DNA of 64,000 bases from Symsagittifera roscoffensis. Taxonomy: Eukaryota; Xenacoelomorpha; Acoela; Convolutidae. The position numbers were made by a program, and so were the translations under genes. Shown here piece after piece: positions 1 through 10,832 of this stretch (position 1 is its first letter; every line of letters starts with the position of its first letter). The stretch covers positions 77,957,617 through 78,021,616 of the forward strand of contig NC_087063.1 in the NCBI RefSeq assembly GCF_963678635.1. The letters run 5' to 3'. The notes beneath the pieces are model-generated. The model did not search any database. It saw nothing but the letters and a program-made list of their open reading frames with translations, and was not told the origin of the DNA.

Positions 1-2075
1 TGGGAGGAACGCTACGGACGAGAACCTTCCTAGTACCCTTCGGCTATGAGGAGATCAAAGTAGTCTATGGAGAGGAGGAAGATCGATCAGCCGGCAGGCT
101 AATCAAACCGAATTTTCCGGAAGGGGTCAGAACAGAAGAGTAAGGGCCCTCAAATTCGAAATATACATCAGAAGGAGATGATGAGCAGGGAGGATGCCGT
201 CGATCGGAAGAGCCTATGCAACAGGATCCCGATCAAGCTGCGAAGGAAGACGATAAAGCATCGACAGGAGGAATATCCAGCCTGGATTTAATTTTCCTCA
301 GTGTTTTGAAAACAACGCAGACGCGTTGGGAGCGACTGAACCAGCAAACCAAGGTACTTCGACACTGGAATCTCCGTCGGCTTTTGAGGAAATGAACCGG
401 AATTTGCCGGAGAGCAGCTCTCCGGGCAATTCCAAAGACAGAGAACAAAGACTCCTTATGGAATCACCAAGGAGAAGAAGGATAGAAGGCGCTGCCAGAG
501 TACCCTTCTTGGGAACGTTACCCGAAGAAGAGTGGGAGGTACATCACCGAGACCATGAAAAAAGGGCGGGATGTAGATTGGACAGAGTGGCCTTCATGGA
601 AGAAGTCTCGACAGTAGTTCAGAGCTACGGAACCCAGTCCATTTTGAAAGTAGGTCTCAACCGACCACTGATGCGGGAAGTCCTTGACAAACTCGACGAG
701 TGTGATGGGAGATTGAGTGAGTTGTTGATCGACTCAGCCACTGAGGAGAGTGAAGCAAACTCTCCTATCAAGATGACACCGCAAGAGGATAAAGGAGAAG
801 TGGTATATCTGTCGAGAACCAGGAAAGGAACGATGCGATCGAAAATGATAATCGATAAGATCAAGGAGATGAAGATGAAACTAGGCAGCAAAGTGATACT
901 GAGGAGAGCGGGAAAGACGAAGGTGAATTCGGAAATATCAATAAAAGTTGTCAACTCAGCGAAAAGAAAACGAGGCGACGAAGCTATGGATTTGGGAGAA
1001 GGTGATGATCGATTGCCCGGCACAGACAGGATGTTAACGGATGTAGAAATGGTGCCGCCCATTCTCACGGCAGGTATAAAGTCAACAGGTTATAAATCCA
1101 AAAGGAGTAACCGCGTTCTGACTGAAACAACGTTAGAAATGGAAATACTCAGCCAATGTGGAGAGAGTACCATGAACGACTTCAAACCGTCTCCCATGAA
1201 CCACGGAAAGGAAAGTTTTGTAAGGCAGCTAGTCCCAGTGGAATAAAACCGACTGACACTGTCGGAGACTGTATCAGTAGATGAACCCGCCGGTGGATAC
1301 ATGGAAATGTTGGAGTACAGAAACTCGGCCAGAGGACTCTGGAAGACAAGAGTGCCATGGAAGGCATTAGCTCCAATGTGAAAGAGCAGATACCCAGTGC
1401 ATTTCGTGGCTGTGGATGTAAAAAAATCGAGAACGATTGTGGATCAGGCCTTCTCAGTGCCAAAGTGTGTAAAACAAGCAAAAATTTCGGAAAAGTCTTA
1501 GGAATTACTGTGCAGAATATTCTCAGCAGTTCCAGAGAGAACTAAGGACGAGTTAGAATCGATACTGGGAAAGAAGTTCATGGGATACGTCAGTGGGAAC
1601 TTCAGTGAATTTGAAAAACAAAAACAGAGAGGATCAACCGTTACGGATTACAACACAGTAGACAAGAATGATGAAGTCCACCGAGTAATGATGGAAGTGG
1701 AGTCACTACTAGAAGCGTTTGGGAAGCAAAGTTGGAGGAACAACATGTTGACACGTTGAGCAGTAATCTGGTGTTGATCTGGGACTCTGAAGAGCTGCTC
1801 TACATGGGTTTACCAGACTCATCACAGCCCATAACGATAGTGATAGTGGGAGTTATGATGGCGATAACGATGGCTGGAAGCTCATGTGAAGGTGAACAAT
1901 AGACAGGAGGCGCCAACGAGAGAACAATTGCCGAAGATTCTGAACACTCCGATGGAAGTGAAAAAAATATGGGCAAGGAGACGTGTTGCAAGATACAGAA
2001 ACTGAAATCAATGTCGCAGGAGGAGGAGATGGAACATTGACAAATGGCCCGAAAACAAGATGCGAAAAAAAAAGA
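1..2075 (+). pseudogene. ORF2 3' part, unit 0 (broken)
   Basis: This is the C-terminal portion of the large second ORF, broken into short open stretches: 1-142 (ends TAA), 326-1246, and remnants to about 2075. It aligns by eye with unit 1 (6258-8733) and more distantly with E2 36250-39696 and E3 54800-58900. Beyond 1246 the frame is lost several times. A deletion at 1989 fuses GCAAGGAGACG to TGTTGCAAG and removes the conserved C-terminal motif region that unit 1 keeps. Function is unknown. It is cut by the left window edge and is not expected to encode a working protein. Confidence 0.8.
326..1246 (+). pseudogene. Open segment of ORF2 (LPEEEW module), unit 0
   Basis: A 306-codon open stretch. 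About residues 60-130 match the start of the E2 segment at 36657: both share TLPEEEW and then YGTQSI(L/M)KVGLN followed by (P)(L/I)MREVL. A basic patch AKRKRG near residue 215 could be a nuclear-localisation signal and corresponds to KTRKRKRE in E3. The tail motif LEMEILSQCG is also found in E2 (near 37205). The first ATG is internal to a once longer frame, so it is not a gene start. No known fold is recognised. The unit-1 copy (6583-7512) is nearly identical but has a 12-bp insertion that brings a stop at about 6916. Confidence 0.7.
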
Positions 2076-2559
2076 AAATTAGAAGAATTTAGAAGTTTTA
2101 GAACTTCTAAACGACGAAAAAAAGAGGAAACAGAGAAGTGACGAAAGAGAAAAAGTTAAAATTCAGAATTGTTTTATATGTGTGACAAAACTCAAGTGAG
2201 AAACTAAGCAACCAAGTTGTAATTGAAAACTAAAAGAAAACATTTAGTTGAGTTTTGAACATTAAAGAAATTGCTGCATTTATAAATTTGTATTTTGATT
2301 TTAGTTAGTGGCTTTAGAGACCCGTACTATTTTTGTAGAAAAGCTTGAAAAAAGAGTATATTTAAATATTCTGGCCTGCATGATTGTTTGTATTCGACTA
2401 GGGCAACTGATCACTTTGTGGTGACATGAAAGACTTGGGTAATCTCTTGAAGACGGAGATTGTTTCAGTGTTCTTTCTAACCACAGAGTTCCTTAGTTTT
2501 AATATTCAGGACCAATAACAACTAAAATTTCCGAAGGGAAGAAGCATAGTAGGATAATT
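2076..2559 (+). other. Element 3' UTR and unit junction
   Basis: No gene. The sequence is AT-rich and matches the E2 3' UTR (39720-40075): both contain CCACAGAGTT followed by CTTAGTTTTAATATT. Similarity to E2 stops shortly after, and from about 2560 the sequence is mid-ORF2, so the unit junction lies at roughly 2530-2560. The same junction is at 9180-9211. Confidence 0.7.
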
Positions 2560-2565
2560 TTAGCT

Positions 2566-3303
2566 TGTTGGTTGGCAGGACTGTCCTGTAAAATAACAGC
2601 TTTTAAACCCACTGAGGACATCACATCTGATACTGGGAGACAGCTTGGTCAGAGTGCTCTCAAACTTGAGGACCTCCTGGATCACCACGGTGATGGCTTT
2701 CGGAGGCGCGACGATAGCCCAGTTATTTTGGATGGTGGAGTTGATGAACCCAGGGAGAATCCCTAATGTGATGATCCTGGTTGGGACAAATAACTTCTAA
2801 GGAAGAAGCACTGTGGGAATCAATGATGGTGTGCTTGTTTACTACCCTCTGGCAGAAGTTCAACTGCGCGGTACTGACTGTTTGCACTGTGCCAATCAAC
2901 ACGAGGATATTGACTGCAGCAGGGAGAAGGCACAACGAAGGAGTAATCAGGTGGAACAACATCCTAAGGAATCTTGCAAGTCGGAATGCCGGAAGGATGA
3001 ACCTTATGGATATCGAACATGATCTGGATGGATCTAGCCAGGCTGACTACTGACGGCATCCACTTTGATAGCATAGAAGGACAGGCTTGGTTGAACAGAG
3101 TCTTCCAAGAGCGATTGGATGAATTGGAAGTAGAACTCTTTGACACGGGAGTGCTGAAGGAAGAGGAAGCTTCAAACGAACCGACAATTACCACCTTTGT
3201 GCCTCCTAACCTGGAAACACGCTTGGGAGAGGTCCCAGCCGTGACCATCTATAAGCCGCAAAGCTTCAGCGAACCCGGGCACAGATCGGATGTACGAGAT
3301 TGA
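2566..3303 (+). pseudogene. SGNH/GDSL hydrolase-like domain of ORF2, unit 1 (frameshifted)
   Basis: One frame reads HLILGDSLV at about 2620-2650 (block I GDS, serine codon 2642-2644), then AFGGATIAQL (block II glycine), then ILVGTNN (block III, normally GTND). After several frameshifts, 3019-3303 supplies TTDGIHFD with block V Asp and His. E2 has the matching order HLIIGDN, GGASVAQ, LGTNDV and DGVHF. In the family, Ser, Asp and His form the esterase triad. Here the frame is broken several times after block III, so no enzyme is made. The GDS serine shows the ancestral domain was probably catalytic. Confidence 0.75.
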
Positions 3304-3459
3304 TTGGGGTAAGGGCCTTTGAGAAGAAAGATCAATCCTAGACGACGACTAGGGCCTGTCAACTCGACAGCGGAAACGACCAGCACCTCTAGATCGGATA
3401 CGAGATCTGAGACGACGAGCACCAGTCGAGAGGAGTGACGTCCGAACAGGAGCTCTCTA

Positions 3460-4722
3460 ATGTGGTCGAGGCCAATACCTTCTCCCTGGCACGTGTACAA
3501 GGATGACCTGATGAAACTGAATCTTCAGACGGTGAGCTTCGCAGCGGATGCCATGAGGATGCTGAACGGAGCAAGGTTATCGGTCAGCGGACTGTACTCG
3601 ATAACAGGCGTGGATTGGTTGTTAGCTGCTGGCATAAACTTCAGCTCCACGACGGCCTTGAGGCTTGCTGATCTAAAAGGACTGCCCGCTAATAACACAA
3701 TGGGCCCAGTGAATGCAAGACCGTTACAAGACGTGAAACTGAATCACGATGAAGGAAATCGAGAAGAGAGACCTGGGAGATTCCTGATAACGAGGGCGCC
3801 GATTGTACAACATGTGAAGATGTCCAGGCAGGTGAAAGCACCCCCAGGTCATGTGAAAGAAAGAGCATACCCGAAACAAGTGAATCAGGAAGTTGAGGTT
3901 CAAAAATACGGCGGGTTGAAAGCGATAAAGAAAGATGAGACAATCCTTGCCGCGTACGACAAGGCAGAAATGAGGAAGGCCATGATTATGATAGTAGCGA
4001 ATTCAGACTTCGTACACACTTCCAAGTCTCTGTTTTGGCCGGATGTTATAATGTTGGCAGCGGTCGATCCGGACCTAATGCAATCCGTGTCAATGGCAAT
4101 TTGGGTACAAAGACAGACAGAGATGAACCCAATCACAATTGTGTTTGCTGGCATCAATGACCATATACACAGTAGGGGTTTTCTGAGCAGACTCAGAGAG
4201 CGTACGACGGCAGAAAGCGCTGTATGGCCAGCGATAAAAGATATCCTCGAGTCAGTGGGTGACGTAGTAGATACCCTGAAAGAGGGCTCCTTCTCCAAGA
4301 TGACACCGAGAGCCTTGTTCGCGCTGTCTCCGGGGTATGCACGTCTCCCGGATGGACTAAAGTTCGTGTATGCGATTTGTGCTTTGCTCTCGGAAGGGAA
4401 ATTTGATGTAATCATATCGGCCCCAAATCGCGAGATAGAGATGGAGAATTTGAGACCACTCAGGGCTGAACTACCGGCAGTGTGGTCGGATATCTCGAAC
4501 GCAATGAGAGGATTCAAGGACCACTCACTACACATGCTAGTGTTGGACAAGGTGCTGGGGTTGGAACTGTCCAATTTCAGTCGGCAGCTCAAGTTTAAGC
4601 CAGGAACAGAAGACGACCATCGAGTAATTGTGGCGATGTCGGATGACTTATGGTTCCGAGGAATGGACATAAAGGAGGAAGAAAGAACTCCAAGGATACC
4701 AGAGCTCACTTGGAAGCGATGA
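3460..4722 (+). pseudogene. ORF2 segment with second SGNH-like region, unit 1
   Basis: A 420-codon open stretch that overlaps no other real frame. It aligns with E2 33345-34600: shared anchors are GVDWLL, FSS(T/S)T, LFWPDVI, GFLSRL, LSPGYA, ELPAVW(S/A)DISNA and LGLELSNF. Residues about 170-300 read like an SGNH fold with a hydrophobic strand then GINDH (block III position) and IIVFAG; the block I serine is not obvious. Because E1 reads straight from the SGNH end into this block, while E2 needs a frameshift, the two modules were originally one protein. The open stretch ends where a frameshift at about 4690 moves homology to another frame. Confidence 0.7.
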
Positions 4723-5033
4723 TTTTGAGAACCAAGCCAGAAGCTAATCAGTGGCTACACCTAACTCCTCGGGTAGCGGCATTGGGTGCGGATGCTTTTG
4801 AGCAAGGCCCAGAGATGATCACGAAGATCCAGGCCTACCTTGTGAAAGAGGTGAACCTGGCCGAAAAAGCCGAGCAGAAGGCAGCCGAGTTTGTAAACAG
4901 AGTGTGCCAAGTTACCCTGGAAACTTTCTGGACTCAGAAGGTGAAGGGAGAAGAAGGCTTTGAACGGACCGATAGCATGCTGGAAGGGCTGGGAGCCGGA
5001 TGGCAAAAGTCTAGCCAAAAGGCAAAAGTCTAG
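4690..5033 (+). pseudogene. ORF2 central fragment, unit 1
   Basis: Continues the ORF2 alignment in the next frame: LRTKPEANQWLHLTPR matches E2 near 34640 (LRTKPHNNVWLYLSPR) and E3 near 53310. A short duplication, GGCAAAAGTCTAGCCAAAA, sits at 5003-5040 and introduces the stop. The following 5040-5228 contains a hydrophobic stretch (VELLALFVTFG) homologous to the membrane-like segments in E2 and E3 but out of frame. Confidence 0.6.
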
Positions 5034-5228
5034 CCAAAACTCTCTCGATACTTGATAAAAGAATTCCTCCAAGCAGTAGTGAAAGTATCAATCGTTGAAC
5101 TACTAGCCTTGTTCGTGACGTTTGGAGCAGAAAATTTTGTGAAGAGACCGGTAGTGCTGCTTACCGAAGGAGTTCAGAACTTGCGGTTAGATGGACTTCT
5201 AACATTGATTGCTACAACACACTGAAAC

Positions 5229-5798
5229 TTGGGAGGACTGATGAACCTGACACGTTACCCAGAGCAGATGAGAGAGAATGTGAGGAGATTCGTTGTGAAG
5301 AAAGCCACGGATTCGAGGAATGAGATAAGAGACCTGAGATATACTCTTATCCAGTATCTCCTACGGCAGAATCGCTTTGGAGCAGGAGAGGATGAGACGA
5401 TTGAAAGGAAGGAGGATGTGAGACGACATGTCGGGGGCATGCCCCTGCTAACTGATCTAAGCTTGGCTATGAGGACCGATCCCTTAGCGTTGATAAGAGG
5501 AGCCACGGAGTTTGTGAAGGTAATCTATGGACCAGCAGTCACGTTTGCATTCCCTGATTTTAAGGTGGAAGCATACAGGATGTCGGTGCTGCACCTGAAC
5601 CTCATATCAGCAGTGGACGGGAGTGTGCTGAACCTGTGTGATCAGCATGTATTGCGAGAACTCATGAGCGAAGATCTGTTGTTTGGAAAGATAGCAGAGC
5701 CAGAAATGATGGTCGTCAATTTTGACGATCACTTCCGTGATTGTATGGGAGAAGTAGAGAGGGGCACATTGAAGTATTTCCGAAGCTCTGGAATCTAA
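5229..5798 (+). pseudogene. ORF2 conserved central module, unit 1
   Basis: A 189-codon stretch containing the best-conserved block of ORF2 across E1, E2 and E3: TGEDE or equivalent, GMPLLTDL, RxDPLALI, VVYGP, FAFPD, then VDGSVLN or equivalent. The E2 counterpart lies near 35150-35700 and the E3 counterpart near 53790-54330. No family recognised. It ends in a stop after a frameshift; the alignment continues at 5942 in another frame. Confidence 0.65.
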
Positions 5799-5941
5799 GG
5801 CCCTATGACAAGACAAATGGTAAGATAACAAGAATTCCTCGTCTCACTGCAGCATACCACAAGGTGAGAGAAGAGACGAAAGACTTGGGTGATTAGGAGA
5901 AGCTGCCAGAGGAAATCTCTGAATTCTCTCTGATAAGAAGG

Positions 5942-6400
5942 ATGTTGCTCGAAGCAGTCTCCGTAGTGCAAACGCCTAGGCTGAGAGCGTTTGAGACCAA
6001 TGAAAGGAGGGTAGCGAAATTCTCGGAAACGATGGATCCGCGTTTTGTGGGTAGAAATGCCGCAGTGTTACAGCATACACGATTTGCTTATACGGATCAA
6101 GCCACGAGAAGGCGCATAAGCAATGCCGCGACTCCAAAGCCTGGAGCGTTTGACACGGAATGGACAGAACTGAATTTGCCGCCTATGAGGATGAGAGGCA
6201 GAGCCGAATTACCTGAGGCCTCCCTGATTTTGACGAGTGTGAAACCAGATTTAACGGTGGGAGGAACGCTACGGACGAGAACCTTCCTAGTACCCTTCGG
6301 CTATGAGGAGATCAAAGTAGTCTATGGAGAGGAGGAAGATCGATCAGCCGGCAGGCTAATCAAACCGAATTTTCCGGAAGGGGTCAGAACAGAAGAGTAA
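5942..6400 (+). pseudogene. ORF2 segment before the acidic linker, unit 1
   Basis: A 152-codon open stretch aligning with E2 35850-36370 and E3 54500-54900. It ends at TAA (6398-6400). The same stop is at 140-142 in unit 0. E2 also has a stop (TAG, 36369-36371) near this linker, while E3 reads through, so either two independent breaks happened here or this is an old boundary between two proteins. Confidence 0.55.
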
Positions 6401-6582
6401 GGGCCCTCAAATTCGAAATATACATCAGAAGGAGATGATGAGCAGGGAGGATGCCGTCGATCGGAAGAGCCTATGCAACAGGATCCCGATCAAGCTGCGA
6501 AGGAAGACGATAAAGCATCGACAGGAGGAATATCCAGCCTGGATTTAATTTTCCTCAGTGTTTTGAAAACAACGCAGACGCG

Positions 6583-7512
6583 TTGGGAGCGACTGAACCA
6601 GCAAACCAAGGTACTTCGACACTGGAATCTCCGTCGGCTTTTGAGGAAATGAACCGGAATTTGCCGGAGAGCAGCTCTCCGGGCAATTCCAAAGACAGAG
6701 AACAAAGACTCCTTATGGAATCACCAAGGAGAAGAAGGATAGAAGGCGCTGCCAGAGTACCCTTCTTGGGAACGTTACCCGAAGAAGAGTGGGAGGTACA
6801 TCACCGAGACCATGAAAAAAGGGCGGGATGTAGATTGGACAGAGTGGCCTTCATGGAAGAAGTCTCGACAGTAGTTCAGAGCTACGGAACCCAGTCCATT
6901 TTGAAAGTAGGTCTCTGATGCGGGAACCGACCACTGATGCGGGAAGTCCTTGACAAACTCGACGAGTGTGATGGGAGATTGAGTGAGTTGTTGATCGACT
7001 CAGCCACTGAGGAGAGTGAAGCAAACTCTCCTATCAAGATGACACCGCAAGAGGATAAAGGAGAAGTAGTATATCTGTCGAGAACCAGGAAAGGAACGAT
7101 GCGATCGAAAATGATAATCGATAAGATCAAGGAGATGAAGATGAAACTAGGCAGCAAAGTGATACTGAGGAGAGCGGGAAAGACGAAGGTGAATTCGGAA
7201 ATATCAATAAAAGTTGTCAACTCAGCGAAAAGAAAACGAGGCGACGAAGCTATGGATTTGGGAGAAGGTGATGATCGATTGCCCGGCACAGACAGGATGT
7301 TAACGGATGTAGAAATGGTGCCGCCCATTCTCACGGCAGGTATAAAGTCAACAGGTTATAAATCCAAAAGGAGTAACCGCGTTCTGACTGAAACAACGTT
7401 AGAAATGGAAATACTCAGCCAATGTGGAGAGAGTACCATGAACGACTTCAAACCGTCTCCCATGAACCACGGAAAGGAAAGTTTTGTAAGGCAGCTAGTC
7501 CCAGTGGAATAA
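6583..7512 (+). pseudogene. ORF2 LPEEEW module, unit 1
   Basis: Nearly identical to 326-1246, but interrupted by a 12-bp insertion at about 6915-6926 (a duplication of local CTGATGCGGGAA) that adds an in-frame TGA. The downstream open part runs 6937-7512. It keeps the AKRKRG basic patch and LEMEILSQCG. Confidence 0.65.
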
Positions 7513-7566
7513 AATCGACTGACACTGTCGGAGACTGTATCAATAGATGAACCCGCCGGTGGATAC

Positions 7567-8733
7567 ATGGAAATGTTGGAGTACAGAAACTCGGCCAGAG
7601 GACTCTTAATGGCTCTGGAAGACAAGAGTGCCATGGAAGGCATTAGCTCCAATGTGCAAGAGCAGATACCCAGTGCATTTCGTGGCTGTGAATGTAAAAA
7701 GTACGAGAACGATCGTGGATTAGGCCTTCTCAGTGCCAAAGTGTGTACAACTAGCAAAAATTTCGGAAAAGTTTTAAGAATTACTGTGCAGAATATTCTC
7801 AGCAGTTCCAGAGAGAACGAAGGAGGAGTTAGAATCGATACTGGGAAAGAAGTTCATGGGATACGTCAGTGGGAACTTCAGTGAATTTGAAAGACAAAAA
7901 CAGAGAGGATCAACCGTTGCGGATTACAACACAGTAGACAAGGATGATGAAGTCCACCGAGTAATGATGGAAGTGGAGTCACTACTAGAAGCGTTTGGGA
8001 AGCAAAGTTGGAGGAACAACATGTTGACACGTTGAGCAGAAACCTGGTGTTGATCTGGGACTCTGAAGAGCTGCTCTACATGGGTTTACTAGACTCATCA
8101 CAGCCCATAACGATAGTGATAGTGGGAGTTATGATGGCGATACGATGGCTGGAAGCTCATGTGAAGGAGAACAATAGACAGGAGGCGCCAACGAGAGAAC
8201 AATTGCCGAAGATTCTGAACACTCCGATGGAAGTGAAAAAAATATGGGCAAGGAGACGACTGATGCCATGGTTTAGAGCCAACATGAGTGCATGGTTGTA
8301 CGAGTATGCCAAGAAGCATATGTCGAAGCACGGCAGAGTGTACAGTGTGTATCAGCTGGACATTGGGACAGGAGCTTTCAAGCGAGCTTTCGTGACTCAT
8401 CGGAATGCAGTGACCACCGGCGTAAAGAGAATTTCCAGGACAAGTGAAGGTAATGGAAGGGAGAAAAAAGAGATGTTGAAGGAAGATTTGGAGAGAAACG
8501 TGACGTTGTGCCTTCACAATAGCTTCTGCAGGAACAGAGAATCTAACGTGGATCCCCTACCTTGTTGTAAGCAAAGGGTAGAAGAGCAGAAGTGTTGGAG
8601 GACTGCTTCCAACAGCGTCAGAATAGCTAACGATGTGTTGCAAGATACAGAAACTGAAATCAATGTCGCAGGAGGAGGAGATGGAACATTGACAAATGGC
8701 CCGAAAACAAGATGCGAAAAAAAAGAAAATTAG
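7567..8733 (+). pseudogene. ORF2 C-terminal domain, unit 1
   Basis: The first part (7567-7630) matches E2 near 37370 (NSARG(L/H)LMA). At about 7650 the sequence jumps to the equivalent of E2 39000 (KSRYPVHF against NSKYPTH), an internal deletion of about 1.5 kb. From 8008 an open frame of 241 codons gives the C-terminal domain: IRWLEA, ARRRLMPWFRA, FKRAFVTHRNAVTTG, LCLHNSFCRNRE and LLPCC or equivalent. E2 39091-39696 and E3 58240-58730 match motif for motif. No fold assigned. The basic residues and the conserved Cys/His cluster suggest nucleic-acid or metal binding, but this is inference only. Confidence 0.65.
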
Positions 8734-9210
8734 AAGAATTTAGAAGTTTTAGAACTTCTAAACGACGAAAAAAAGAGGAAACAGAGAAGTGACGAAAGAG
8801 AAAAAGTTAAAACTCAGAATTGTTTTATATGTGTGACAAAACTCAAGTGAGAAACTAAGCAACCAAGTTGTAATTGAAAACTAAAAGAAAACATTTAGTT
8901 GAGTTTTGAACATTAAAGAAATTGCTGCATTTATAAATTTGTATTTTGATTTTAGTTAGTGGCTTTAGAGACCCGTACTATTTTTGTAGAAAAGCTTGAG
9001 TAAAGAGTATATTTAAATATTCTGGCCTGCATGATTGTTTGTATTCGACTAGGGCAACTGATCACTTTGTGGTGACATGAAAGGCTTGGGTAATCTCTTG
9101 AAGACGGAGATTGTTTCAGTGTTCTTTCTAACCACAGAGTTCCTTAGTTTTAATATTCAGGACCAATAACAACTAAAATTTCCGAAGAAAAGAAGCATAG
9201 TAGGATAATT
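8734..9210 (+). other. Element 3' UTR and unit junction (second copy)
   Basis: Non-coding and nearly identical to 2076-2559. It includes a short inverted repeat GAAGTTTTAGAACTTC at about 8743-8758. Confidence 0.65.
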
Positions 9211-10680
9211 TTAGCTTGTTAGTTGGCAGGACTGTCCTGTAAAATAACAGCTTTTAAACCCACTGGGGACATCACATCTGATACTGGGAGACAGCTTGGT
9301 CAGAGTGCTCTCAAACTTGAGGACCTCCTGGATCACCACGGTGATGGCTTTCGGAGGCGCGACGATAGCCCAGTTATTTCGGATGGTGGCGTTGATGAAC
9401 CCAGGGAGAATCCCTAATGTGATGATCCTGGTTGGGACAAATAACTTCTAAGGAAGAAGCACTGTGGGAATCAATGATGGTGTGCTTGTTTACTACCCTC
9501 TGGCAGAAGTTCAACTGCGCGGTACTGACTGTTTGCACTGTGCCAATCAACACGAGGATATTGACTGCAGCAGGGAGAAGGCACAACGAAGGAGTAATCA
9601 GGTGGAACAACATCCTAAGGAATCTTGCAAGTCGGAATGCCGGAAGGATGAACCTTATGGATATCGAACATGATCTGGATGGATCTAGCCAGGCTGACTA
9701 CTGACGGCATCCACTTTGATAGCATAGAAGGACAGGCTTGGTTGAACAGAGTCTTCCAAGAGCGATTGGATGAATTGGAAGTAGAACTCTTTGACACGGG
9801 AGTGCTGAAGGAAGAGGAAGCTTCAAACGAACCGACAATTACCACCTTTGTGCCTCCTAACCTGGAAACACGCTTGGGAGAGGTCCCAGCCGTGACCATC
9901 TATAAGCCGCAAAGCTTCAGCGAACCCGGGCACAGATCGGATGTACGAGATTGATTGGGGTAAGGGCCTTTGAGAAGAAAGATCAATCCTAGACGACGAC
10001 TAGGGCCTGTCAACTCGACAGCGGAAACGACCAGCACCTCTAGATCGGATACGAGATCTGAGACGACGAGCACCAGTCGAGAGGAGTGACGTCCGAACAG
10101 GAGCTCTCTAATGTGGTCGAGGCCAATACCTTCTCCCTGGCACGTGTACAAGGATGACCTGATGAAACTGAACCTTCAGACGGTGAGCTTCGCAGCGGAT
10201 GCCATGAGGATGCTGAACGGAGCAAGGTTATCGGTCAGCGGACTGTACTCGATAACAGGCGTGGATTGGTTGATAGCTGCTGGCATAAACTTCAGCTCCA
10301 CGACGGCCTTGAGGCTTGCTGATCTAAAAGGACTGCCCGCTAATAACACAATGGGCCCAGTGAATGCAAGACCGTTACAAGACGTGAAACTGAATCACGA
10401 TGAAGGAAATCGAGAAGAGAGACCTGGGAGATTCCTGATAACGAGGGCGCCGATTGTACAACATGTGAAGATGTCCAGGCAGGTGAAAGCACCCCCAGGT
10501 CATGTGAAAGAAAGAGCATACCCGAAACAAGTGAATCAGGAAGTTGAGGTTCAAAAATACGGCGGGTTGAAAGCGATAAAGAAAGATGAGACCATCCTTG
10601 CCGCGTACGACAAGGCAGAAATGAGGAAGGCCATGATTATGATAGTAGCGAATTCAGACTTCGTACACACTCTTCCAAGT
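9211..10680 (+). pseudogene. ORF2 5' part, unit 2 (truncated)
   Basis: Copy of 2560-4022. The GDS codons are at 9287-9295, the block V part at 9670-9954, and the next open block at 10111-10683. It breaks off inside the second SGNH-like region: shared sequence ends near 10670 and is replaced by LTR-proximal sequence. A shared TTCCAAGT on both sides of the breakpoint suggests microhomology joining. Confidence 0.75.
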
Positions 10681-10832
10681 TGACATTGGAAGTCAGAAAA
10701 AATGTTTTATCTTAAGTCATATCCTTGAAAGTGCAGATTAGTGAAAGAATTTGGAAGGCTACAGTAGTGTAGTATGATGCCATTTATTTTCTGCAGTGAG
10801 TCAATATGACGTTGATAAGGGTAATTTCGTCC
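10681..10832 (+). other. Element 3' UTR immediately upstream of LTR A1
   Basis: Non-coding. It matches E2 40195-40333 (GTCAGAAAA, then ATGCCATTT, then a GTGAGT-like run). This identifies 10681 onward as the 3' flank of a large element rather than part of ORF2. Confidence 0.55.

Larger units (their letters stand above)
2560..8733 (+). pseudogene. ORF2 of the large LTR element, unit 1 (decayed, full repeat unit)
   Basis: One complete repeat unit of the giant ORF. In order: SGNH hydrolase-like domain (2566-3303), second SGNH-like region (3460-4690), predicted hydrophobic region (about 5060-5230), conserved central module (5229-5798), basic/acidic linker (5942-6582), LPEEEW module (6583-7512), then, after a 1.5-kb deletion relative to E2, the C-terminal domain (7567-8733). 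Frameshifts or stops separate nearly every block. Homology to E2 and E3 shows that these blocks once formed one protein. It is an independent, older lineage, which makes it useful for judging which E2 and E3 features are ancestral. It keeps the catalytic serine that E2 has lost. Confidence 0.8.
1..10680 (+). repeat. Tandem array of 6.65-kb units derived from the 3' half of the large LTR element (E1)
   Basis: The first bases of the window recur at 6258, and positions 2572 and 3460 recur at 9223 and 10111. The contents are therefore the end of unit 0 (1-2559), all of unit 1 (2560-9210) and the start of unit 2 (9211-10680). Each unit starts inside the SGNH-like domain of ORF2, runs to the ORF2 end and about 0.45 kb of 3' UTR, and joins directly to the next unit; no gag-pol or LTR lies between units. 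Copies look about 98-99% identical. Unit 0 lacks about 0.37 kb present in unit 1 (missing at 1989, present at about 8258-8635). Both carry the same 1.5-kb internal deletion relative to E2 and E3, so that deletion came before the duplication. The array may continue left of the window. It ends at 10680 in a junction to LTR-proximal sequence. Confidence 0.9.

Noticed and set aside
402-432. Strong inverted repeat TTGCCGGAGAGC / GCTCTCCGGGCAA in E1
   Set aside because: Present in both E1 units because they are duplicates, but not in E2 or E3; probably chance within coding sequence.
3900-4709. Antisense open frame of 269 codons
   Set aside because: Shadow of the + strand ORF2 segment; low-complexity Ser/Leu composition and no motif. 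The same applies to antisense frames at 55165-55986, 51751-52380 and similar places.
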